The position numbers and the translations under genes were made by a program. This document shows, one piece after another, positions 32,898 to 43,700 of a stretch of DNA of 64,000 nt. The notes under the pieces are model-generated. The model was not told the origin of the DNA and ran no database searches. It was given only the letters and a program-made list of their open reading frames with translations. The DNA comes from Paracyclopina nana (lineage: Eukaryota; Arthropoda; Copepoda; Cyclopoida; Cyclopettidae), in NCBI GenBank assembly GCA_019096065.1, contig JAGUCH010000002.1:9808501-9872500 (forward strand), given 5' to 3'. Numbering within the stretch: the first letter of the stretch is position 1; every line of letters begins with the position of its first letter.

Positions 32898-33057
32898 AGC
32901 CCGGCTCCAACAACAAAATAAGTATTGTATAAGTACGATTAACCAGTATAGTGTTGTGCAACAGAACGCGCGAGCTAGTAGGCACTATACTTACTGTACT
33001 TATAAGTATAAGTAAGGTGTCCCATACTATAATGATTTTCATTGTTGGAACCTGGCT
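32898..33057 (-). mobile_element. ~160-bp AGCCCGG MITE, diverged copy
   Basis: Ends are AGCCCGGCTCCAACA and TGTTGGAACCTGGCT; the interior contains ACGCGCGAGCTAG, the reverse of the block seen in the three 154-bp copies, so it is inverted relative to them. TA lies next to both GCCCGG-type ends. Confidence 0.7.
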
Positions 33058-33906
33058 ATTGGCTTGGCAGAGTACCTATCCCAAACTTTTACAACACCCG
33101 AGAATTGTTCATATCCTAAAAGCTTGAGATCCAAGGGCTCGTTTGACGTTAAAATGATGAAATAAAAATCATGGCCTATCGCTTTCAATAACTTTATAGT
33201 TCATTTTTTAGCTTAAATGACCTCACTAAAAAAAAATAAAACTTGTGTTGCTTCATATGTAGTAAAATCGCTAGAATGAACAGAAAATGAGATATGGCTC
33301 ATCATCTTCCGCGTCTTTGATCGTGGCATGCTTACGGTTGTTATCGCTTCTTATTTACTGTCATCGCAACCTCGTCAGTGTATAATATGTCATGCTAAAA
33401 GTTGATTACTACTAACTTGATTAATTTGGCATGATAAGTTTGGCAGCAAATATATCAATTTGAGTGCATTTTACAGACTTGCTTTTGAAATGAAAAAGTT
33501 TGAGCTTCTTTTTTTAAGAGGGGTGCCATTCATGTTAATAATTAAAAAAAAATAAAAAAATGGGTGCCAGACTCTTTTGATATGTTATTGGAAGCCATAG
33601 GCCAGGATTTTTAGAATACAACCAAATTAACTCTAAGAACATAACTTTCAGAAAAAATAGATTTTTTGGCGTTGGAAAGAGTTTGGGTTGGGACCTGCAG
33701 CAAGCCAATGCGTGATGCATTATTTTATTCCATATATTGTAGGGTTGAGTGAAGACTACCTCATTGTTCCTTAAAAAATTCTCCTTTTTTTACCGAGTTG
33801 CCAGTAATGACTTCTTTTTTTAGCTAGTTAAGTATATAGTTTAAAGTGGTAACCTTTATTTAACTGAACTAAAGCATTTTTTATTTTTCGGACAACTAAA
33901 TACTAA

Positions 33907-34349
33907 GGCTTGGATCAGCTAGTCCTGATTGCAGGGCAATTTCGGTTATAATTTCAGCTGCTGTTTGTAATTGTGCTACAATTTAAGTGGATCAGCTACT
34001 ACACAGGGCAATAAATTCACAACTCTGCTACTACAGATAATTGCAATGCAATTTCGGCGAGCAAAGCATCGGCGTAACTTTATGAGTAAAGTCAACCAAA
34101 CCTTTGCAATTTAAGTTGGCCTAATTTTTGGCCTTATTTGTCATAACAAAGGCTGTTTTTGATAGTTTAAGCTCTAATGATCCCATTTTTGAATTTTGTT
34201 CTTAAAGTTTTACTTTAAACCCGCTAAAGAAGTGATTATTCACATAGTAAAAATTGGATTACAATTACCAGCTGATCGCTGTTATGTTGACAATTGCATC
34301 GCAATTACGGCGCTCAAAATTGCGGTGAAATAACCAGCTGATCCAGGCC
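33907..34349 (-). mobile_element. 443-bp PIF/Harbinger-like MITE, copy 3 (inverted)
   Basis: GGCTTGGATCAGCTAGT at the left and CCAGCTGATCCAGGCC at the right, flanked by TAA at 33904-33906 and 34350-34352. The body matches the two 412-bp copies in reverse orientation with extra sequence near 34000. Confidence 0.85.
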
Positions 34350-35606
34350 TAAATGTAATGCAGATAACTTTTATTGTTCCAAAAGCAAAATAAGTACATA
34401 TGTATTTAGAAACTTAGCTTTAAGATTTTCCTGAAGGTTCAGGTACTTTCTGTAGCACTAGGGCCAGGTACGTACGGTGGGCCGCAGTATGACCATAGTC
34501 AGTATGTCATAGTGATAGCATATCTATATACTAATCATGAACGATCTGTGATAGCACCATGTATGCAGATCTGCAAACGCAACCCCTAAACCCCCGCCAA
34601 TAGTTAGTCATTCTTGTTGGAGAATTCATTGTTTGTCATTTCATAGGCTCCCAGAGAAGCAAAAAAGGTATATGTATAAAGAGATGTGCGTTTTGGCGTC
34701 TTGTAATTCCCCTCATACACATTTCCGTTTTTTTAAATCAGCCTGGGGATTTTTTGCATGGAAGAGACAAGCGTCATTATTTTCCATAAACTTTTCAACC
34801 AAGGTAAAGGAGAAGAGTCCTCCTTGACATGTACGTAAAGTGGAAAATGAGAAAGTTCTGAGTCTAGCATAGGGCTTCGTGCGGGTCCATGGAAAAGCAA
34901 AATTCATGAGATTTAAGTAATATATACTCATACGCAAGCTCATACGTACCTTGTGCGCGAGCGTAAAATCGAGCAATTAAAAGTAGCTGAGTGAGGACTT
35001 TGAAATGGAAAAACCGTCTGAATCTTTATTAGACCGAGCCGGCGAGTTTTGTAATTTTATGAGCGGCTTTACATTTTAAAATCCGAGCTTCACCTCACTA
35101 GTATACCGTTCATGTGCAAAGTTGCTTTTCGGAAAGTAAAAAATTGTCATAAGGCAACGGAATTTTGCTATCAAACCACTTAAGAAGGGCTTCTCAACTA
35201 GTTGAACCAGGAATCGAGTTAACAAATTTAGGACAATATTCCAATGAACATTGATTATTTCACCTGTTTCTTACATGTAATAACTCTGCAATTTTTGAGT
35301 TGGTTCATGTGAATTTGTGAGAAACATATTGATTCAAAAGTAACCAGTTTGGCTCTGAAATTGAAATAAACTTTGAGTATTTACTTTTCAATAGTCTTAA
35401 AATTGACCCATTTTTTTCCTAAGTATTAGCATCAGCAGAAGTTTACTTTTGTGTTTGTCATAAGACAATTTTTCTCCTTTCCATAAGGCGTTCGACGTGC
35501 ATTATCGCAAGGAATTTGGGGGCACATGAACTGGATATAACTTTCGTTATGTTGTTCTGATAGCACTTTGGCTAGAACATCCAATTTATAGTCTATATAG
35601 GAGTAG

Positions 35607-36088
35607 CCCTGTTCATCTACCCTATGTTTTCGTAACTTTCTTGTTCTACCTTACGAAAAAAGTCGTCATAACTCCACGAATTTCTATAAGCTGTCATAGC
35701 TTGTAAGAACTGGTGTTATTTTAGCGATCCCTCTAGGATTGACTAAACTAATGCAACTTTGGAAAGAATTCACCGAAATGATAGACCTGGTAGAATGTTT
35801 TAGTCAGCCCTAGCAGGCCGGCTTTACTTGCAGTAAGCCTCATCCTTACATTTGGACACACTAAACCAAAGGAAGGTTAGAAGTTTGCCCTTGAACAAAG
35901 GCAAATACAAATTGATTTAGTCAGCCCTAGCCATTATGTGCTTAACTTGACCAACGCCCTTACCCAATTCGTACGCTAATGACTGATCTTATGCTCACTT
36001 AAGACAATTTTTGTCGCTATTGAATAACGAAAAAATTTCGTAAGACTGCTAAAGTTAAGACTGAATTTGTCGTTGTAGATGAACAGGG
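35607..36088. mobile_element. ~480-bp inverted-repeat element, TGTTCATCTAC family
   Basis: Starts CCCTGTTCATCTACC and ends GTAGATGAACAGGG. Imperfect inverted arms with TACGAAAAAAGTCG/TAACGAAAAAATTTCG words extend inwards. Related termini occur at 29499, 37991, 40358 and 43495. Confidence 0.65.
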
Positions 36089-36702
36089 CAGGGCATAAGA
36101 GGTTCAAATGCCATCATTCACTTTTTATCTAATTGCTATGGAATTAGCCAAGATCATAAAATTGTACAAAATGTATTTGAGGAATCTTAGATAAGTTAAT
36201 GTCTTCCAAAATATAATTTCTTGTTTTAAAATGCTTCATTTTTCGCACGATTGATTGACCAGAAAATTCTCGTGGCATAGAACAACTGAGTCAGATCGGT
36301 AAGAGGAAATCATCGTATTATATACCTTTCTTGACGCTAGCTGTAAGAAGTGATGGATCGAAGGAAAGCGAGCGTAATTCAAAGCAGGAGAAGAAAAGCG
36401 TACAGTTCAAATTCAATATTCTTTGGCATAAGTTCCCCATTTTTCCCTTCGAGGATGGAGTAACTTGAATTGACAAGCTGCTCGCAACCATTGCATTCAG
36501 TTATCGTGCTATAGTTTAGCTGGCTTTTTTGCCACATTTTTCATTTTGCAAAATACTGTCTATGAATAGGTGTAACTCGTCAAATCTGTTAAATCAAAGC
36601 GAATAAATCAACATTCCAGTACAGCACTGCCCCTTTGATTCAGCAGCTGAGCACGGCAGAAAGAATATTGTTCTCTTTTGGCAAGGAACGAGGATAAATT
36701 CT

Positions 36703-37336
36703 CACTGCACAGTGGGTCCCGTTGAAGCATTTTCCTCCATTTCTGATTTTTCGTCAAATCGGCAGTGCATTAGCAAAGCCCCTAAATGACTGTAAAACTC
36801 GAACTTTTAACTCTTTCTAGCAAAGTCTTACGCACATCCACGCACTTTTTTTGCAATTCAACCCTGTTCATATTACTTTTTCTCTAATTTGACAGTGTTA
36901 TAGGTTGGACAACCTTGGACATAAAAAGTTCTGCTAATATTTGGTTTAGTTTTACATGCAAATAGAAGAGTCATCTTTTTGGGTCAATTTTGACACTTAT
37001 TTTAAATGAAATCCTGTTCTCTTGAGGCCTAAAATACTTAAACTAACTCTAATTAAAGGCTTCAACCAAAAAAAATTATAGTTCTAATGGAACAGTTGAC
37101 GCTTGTAGCCACTTTTTGACATTTCTTTTTTCTTAGATTTTTTTTAGCAAATTCGGGTTGCTTCTCAAAAATGATCTTCATTTCACAAATCAAATTGAAT
37201 TTAGAGCCTTTTAAATGGCCATTTCTGATCACCAAGAACCCATAGGAACTATTATAAGATAAAAAAGTGTTTGAAACTGGATTTCATAATTTAGCTGAAA
37301 TGGAGAAATAAGGGTCTCCGTGGCCCACTGTGCACT
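36703..37336. mobile_element. ~634-bp inverted-repeat element, CASTGCACAGTGGG termini
   Basis: The left end CACTGCACAGTGGGTCCC and the right end, inverted CAGTGCACAGTGGGCCAC, form short terminal inverted repeats. The interior shows no open frame. No clear target duplication was found; superfamily unassigned. Confidence 0.5.
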
Positions 37337-37767
37337 GTAAGCTTTGTCATTCTGAAATGGTCATTTTTTTGGCGTGATGGCAAAGTCAACCCACGACCCA
37401 CAATTCGATTGTAGTAGTGTTCTAACAGAACTTCCCTTGAGCTTACAGGTGAATTGTGTGGTTTTTTTCACAATTATTCAGCGCAGGCAGGCGCGGGTTG
37501 ATATAAGAACAATATACTACACTTGTATGTGTTACAGAATTGCTTACTTTATGTTTTCATGCAAACCGCAGTGTTGAATTCGAACGTGCAAGCATTGCAC
37601 TGAAGCTGATATCGTCGTCGTTTTGTAATACAGCATATCAAATACCTCTTTTGTATTAGTGAGCTATTTCGAATTTATAAACACACACACGTATGTCAAA
37701 TTGTTTCCCCCTTTTAGCACTTGAATCCAATCATCGGCTACGCTATCATTGACGCGATTGCTGAGAA

Positions 37768-40700
37768 ATGGCAAATCACGGCATCGGCAGTGAGAGCGAG
37801 ACGACGACCACGCGTGGATTTCTATCGCAGCCCTTCGAAACCATGGATCCTTTGATCGCGTGGATCAAAGCGCACCAGACTGCAATCCAGGCCCTGATCC
37901 TGTTCCTGATGTTGTGCTTGCCTGGCAACCTCATGACCCTAGTGCTTTTTCATCGAGTGCATTACGCAGTGGTGAGATGTACTAATGCTGTGTTCATCTA
38001 TAAAGGAAATTTTTTCCTTCCGTTAAATTGCGTTTTACTTAAGCCTCCTATTTTAGAACTGATCATTTTTACTCACTTTTGATAGCTTTAAGTAAACCAC
38101 TTTTCCCACCTCTTTAGGTCACATGAGTTTGAATTGTTTTGATTAATCAGAAGTACGAAAACTTAGGCGTTTCATTTAAGGCTGTCGTAAGATTTTAAGG
38201 AAACGAGGCATAGATGAACACCCCATAAATGCGATTAGCGCTTACGATAGCAATCTGCTTTACAAGCACGCACTAAAACTTGCAAAACATGTGAACTTCG
38301 CGCTAATTCAAAACGTGAGGCTGCAGCAAAGATCTGTGCCGAAAAAATTGCAGACTCTAATGTTTTGACTGCTTGAAAATTGGGCGAGGCTTAACTTTTT
38401 ATGCTTTCTTCACTTTACAATTTTTTTTTTTGCAAGAAAAGAACATGTTTGCTGCAAAATCTCTCGTTCAAAGTGGACTATCAAATGTAGTTTTTATTCG
38501 GCTACTAGCTTGAAATGCAAGACAAATGCTCTGTTCCAGGACTCCTCAATGACCAATGGAAGTAAAGAGTTTCTTGCCAATTTCCACGCTATATCCGAAG
38601 ACTTGTGCCTGCAACTGGCCAGGCCTCCCCTATGCTTGCTCAACACGACACGTGAAAGTGGTGAAGGCTGCTGGTCCAGCCGCACCAGAGAGTCAAACGT
38701 GCTTCTGCTGGATCACTGCGCATCTCAGGAGAGCTTGCAAAAATGCCTAAAAGACATCGTGAGCCACACGCAAAATGGGCCCGTGCAGGAGCATCGTTTG
38801 TGCAACGAGTACGTCTACGAGGTAAGCCCGATCAATATTGCACGAGGCTCATGCTTGGGAGTCATTTTGCGGAGTTTCACAGGCCTCGAAGGCTGTGGAG
38901 GCCGCCGTGACGTACCCACCGCCGTGTGCGAACGGCACGTGCGGAATATCCGACGGCAGCAGCCATTCAAAGCCAAGCAATTTTACGTGCCATGAGTCTT
39001 TCGAGAAATTCTCACCGCTTGTCGTTGGCGCCCAATTCTGGCTCGGTGGAGTGGGCACCATTGTCGTTGGCGTTTTTGGAATGGCTGGCAATCTCATGAC
39101 TGTCATCGTGCTGCGGAAAATCGACACCAACATCATGTTCAACAAGCTACTCATGACGCTAGGTAATTCTCGGTTTTTTCATGTGACACATCTTGCATGC
39201 TCTATTTTCTTGCCCGCGGCCAGCCATTTTCGACTCGCTGTACCTTGCCTACCATGTGATGGACAACGGCATCATTGGCACCATGCTGAGGTCCCAAGAG
39301 CGGCCAGAGCCTCTGTGGTATCGCATCAGCTATCCCTACATATTGTGTCCCCTCAAGTGGATGTTTATGACGGCCACCATATTTATGGTGGTGGCCATCT
39401 CGGCTGAAAGGCAACGAGCAATTTGCTCCCCCCTCACCCATAGACCAACTTTTTGGCCCTACGTTTTGACAGTCATATGCATTGCCTGTGAGTACGAGCG
39501 GTCTTGGCATGCCATGATGAGAAAATTAGGTTTTTCCCTATGCGCAGGCACTTACAACATCCCCAAGTTTTTCGAGTTCAGCCTCACCGTCAACGAGAAG
39601 GGCGAGTACGATTACACGACGACCTTGCTCAACGAAAACAAGAGCTTCATTGCGTTTTGCGCCTGGTGGGACGACCTCATCGTTTGCGGCATAGTTCCCT
39701 TGGTCTCTTTGGTGGTCTTCAACATGCGGATCTACCTCAAAGTTCGGTCGTCCGACAACCTCGAGTTCCGATTTGTGGGACGTAGAACAAGATATTCGAG
39801 CTCCAGGTCCGGTGCTCCGCATCAGTATTCCTCATCGTCGGGTCCCGATGATGAATCGTTCGTGGGAAGCTTCAAGTACGTGCTTTCAACTTTTTTAATT
39901 ACTTTTTGCCGCAAATTTCGCCTCGGGTCCGAGATTAGATCAACAACACATGCGTGAATGCCCGCCCTAGCTGGCGAACATGCGCCGCGCTAAGCCATTT
40001 TTAAAGAGCCCTTATTTTTAACGTCATGATCATCTTCTTGAATTGCCGCAACTTGTTTTCATTCGTTTTTAAGCAGGAGCTAAAATGGATCCTGTGATAA
40101 ATGAAACTGCGGTTTTTCTCAAAAGTGGGGAAAAAGGAAGCTAAAGATGCTTTTGTGCTCGCCTTTAGTGCAGGTGAAGTCAATGCACAAAAGGCACTCA
40201 GAAACTCACTACCCTGAGCATGCTTGATCAGACTGTCCACCAAGACATGCCTTCAAGGTATTTCGACACTCAATCAGAAGCCCCACGTGGGTTTTCAGAG
40301 AGCGATTCGTCAACTGGGTATCGCTCACGATGAAGGCAACAAAGAAGGACTAATGTGGTGTTCATCTACGTCATCTTTCCTTATCATAAGGGAAACTTTT
40401 GATTTCAAGACTTAAGCCCGGTTCCAACAAGGAAAATCAGCTAAGTCAGGAGACGTAACTTGACTTATTAGCATAGTCAGGACACAGCTAGCTCGCGCGC
40501 TCAGCTCAACCTGACTTAACTGGTTTACCGTACTATACTATACTGATATCCCGTGTTGGAACCGGGCTTCTGTCATTTTCGTGCTTAGGAACATACATTA
40601 TTTCTCATTAAGACTAGTAGCACTTTTTCAGAATCATCGCCAACTCTTAGTTTTTAGCTCTCCGTAGTGAAGTAATTCGCCAGAGGAAAAAGACGTTAAG

Positions 40701-43700
40701 GATTAGGATTGTCCTTTCCTTTATAGATGAACACAACATAAATAACAAGCATCATTCATTTTTGTCATCTTGGCGGTGCACAGTGGATTTATTTGCCGAT
40801 TTCACGCGCACGGAAAAAAGTCGCGAAATCAATGTAGCACCTCTTTCTTATTGGCTGTAAGCTAAAAATATTCATCCTAGCACCCGGGAGAGCAAGTAAG
40901 AGCAGCCAATTCTGGTTGATAATCATTTTATACTATAAGTTTGACTTCCCTGACTTGGTCACTCAATTGGATTCATTTGGAATCAAAAGTTATGGAAGAT
41001 TCAATTTCTGCTCAATTTGCCCAAAACTGCTGTTCTACTGAATTCGCCGAAATCAACTTTTTCCCCCAAATTATTTTTTCTGTGCCTAATCTCTATCTAG
41101 ATCTGTCAATTTACATTAATTTGTACTCATTAGATAGCCTAGAAGTCATGCAAAATAGAGACTGAAAATTGGGGCTAAAATCGGAAATCTGCGATTTGAC
41201 AAATTCTCGTTCGCGTCAAATCGGCTTTTTGTTCCACCGTGCGATGGGGTCGCAAAGTAAGGCAGTGTGGCGAAAATCCTAGTATTTTGCGGACCTCCCA
41301 AAACAGTGACAATCGCCGATTTGCTTCCCAATAGGGCGTTCTCATATCGCATTTTAGTTTAACCAAAACTGAAACTGGTTAGACCAAACTGACTTTTGTC
41401 CGGACAAAAGTCAGCATTCCTGTAGTGTTTAGTTTAACCACAATCAGCGTGGTTTAACTAAAATCAGTTTTGGTTAGACCAAACTGCGATATGAGAACGC
41501 CCTTATATGTCACAGCTAGTTCGCGCGCTCACCTCGACCAGACTTTGCTGATTATACCTTACTGATCAATGCTGATATACCATGTTGGAAACGGGCTATC
41601 ACTTGGGTTTGATCCCTGGTCTACCGGATGGCAGATCGACACAATACCACTACAACCACCAGATCATACCCAATGGCAAGATCTAATGCGTGATTTAAAA
41701 TTAAAATTGCATGAAAAAGCGCCATCTATTCAAATGACACCGCATTTAGCAGTGATTGCTGACTGTTGAGATCTAGTGTTGCTAACCTGGAGATGCGCGC
41801 GCGATTGACCGCAAAGTTTGGGTGCCAGTACTTTGATCTAGAAAGGGGTCCGTTTTAAAATCTACATGTCTAATGGCGTCTTGTTTTATGATCTACTAGC
41901 GTCGCTTTTAAGGTCTATGTTGGATTTTTTGGTAACATCTTTACCTGAGTACTTTGATCTACACACCTGTGTATTACTTGTTACAGCTTGGGCTTGGTTT
42001 TAATCTAGCTTCACTTTATTATGAACAAGCAAGAAAATAAATCAAAGCACGGTTTCCCCAAAGTTTGACCTGCAATCTTATCTATCTTTTTTAAGGCCAA
42101 TTTAATTGTTAAATTAAAGTTACTTGAAGTCAACTTAAAAGAAAACTGCCTCAATTTTACCAAATGTTGTTCACTAGCTTACTATCGCGAGTGAGATACT
42201 TTGATTTATTTAACCAACAAATGTAAAGAGGGAAAGTTGAGTAAAAAAAATCGATGCTGCATGCACAAAGGGCATTAATTAGATTGGTTGATTCTTCTAA
42301 AAGAAATGGTGACTTTTTCGTACGAAATAAAATGCTTAGTTAAGTCAATAGCCCAGGTGTAGTGAATTGCTGATAAGCCAAATGATATTTTAAAAAAATC
42401 AGGAATGCATGTGTATTTTCCCAAGTTTTGAGCTAGACAGCCTCATACGAAACAGGCACATTGCTTCTCCTACAACTGTAGCCATATATAACTGACATTC
42501 CTTGACAATTCTTAGAAAAATTTGATGGGTAGTAAACAGTGTTATGGATGACAACTCGGCAGCTTTATATGATAGCCGTCATTTATACTTTCCTTTTTTC
42601 TGTTTTAGGAAGCCCCATTTGGAGCGACGTTCCAAGCAGAATAGCATTGAGCTGTTGGAAATGACTGAAATCAAGAATTCATTGGATAAAGCGTACGGCT
42701 TCTCAAGGCCAGAAAAGGAGATTGGATACACGAATGGGAGATTTTTAGCCTCTTCGCTCAAGTGCACAAAAGGCAGAGGCCGCCAATTTTCGACCAGATC
42801 ATATCACGGCACCAAGTCAACTGAGCAAAATACTTCCAATGCAACATCATGTGTCCGATCGAGCTCTCGAAAGCTTGCACGGTAATGATTACTCGGTTTT
42901 GCATCTGATAAATTATTCATGGCTGTGAATTGATAAATTAGGGTCAATACCGAGGGCTCCTCCGACGCGGACTCTATAGAGAGTCCTATTCGCAAATGTG
43001 GACCGTCTCGCAGCTTTTTGCATCACAACAATTCTGAAAAAGATATGGACAACGACGGAGGCGGACCAGAGGAGAAAACGCAACATTTCCGAAAGCGGCG
43101 AGAAAAGACCGCACGTATCCTCTTGACGATTGTGCTTACTTTCCTGTTCTGCCACACGTTTCGATTTGTCATCAAGGCTTACGAAGTTACCTATCCTAGT
43201 CACAGCACCAATGAACATCACATATTCTGTCTTCAGCAAGAAAGGTGACTTTTTTCGCTTTTCCTTGAGGAAAAAAGGATAGCACTTCTGATGAAATTAA
43301 GAAATTCATTACTAATGCAACTGCAGAGAACTTTACTTTCGGAAATTGCCTTTTCGAAAACTTTCAAAATATTTGGACATCCTTAGTATGCCCTACTTTT
43401 GTGATGATTTTGGCTGTTTCTACATATATGGATTTCTGCGCAATCGACATGCTTTTCCAAATAAGCTCACTTTGCATTGGCGGGTTTTATGCTGTGTTCA
43501 CCTGCAAGGAAACTTTTCCCTTCCGTTAAATTGCGTTTTACTTAGGCCTTCTATTTTAGTACTGATCATTTTTACTCACTTTTGATAGATTTAAGTAGAC
43601 TACGTTTCCCACGTCTATTAGTCATATGAGTTTGAAGTGTTTTGATTAATCAGAAGTACGAAAACTTAGGCGTTTCATTAAAGGCTGCCGTAAGATTTTA

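Larger units (their letters stand above)
34353..37767. other. Gene-poor region upstream of the GPCR
   Basis: Apart from the two inverted-repeat elements listed below, I see no gene here. A GGCCAGGTACGTACGG word near 34460 is faintly like the subrepeats of the composite element at 23739. TTTTAG at 37713-37718 could be a splice acceptor for a 5' UTR exon of the GPCR. Confidence 0.4.

Noticed and set aside
39202-39822. Minus-strand frames opposite the GPCR exons
   Set aside because: Shadows of real exons; the plus strand has receptor motifs and phased introns.
41569-41769. 66-codon open frame with WQIDTIPLQPPDHTQW
   Set aside because: Protein-like at first sight, but it starts inside a truncated MITE and follows a box-B-like word; more likely a SINE fragment. 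No family match.
38003-43585. Similar peptides ending LVLIIFTHF and LELIIFTHF at two loci
   Set aside because: Both lie in copies of the same 230-bp MITE; the resemblance is shared non-coding DNA.
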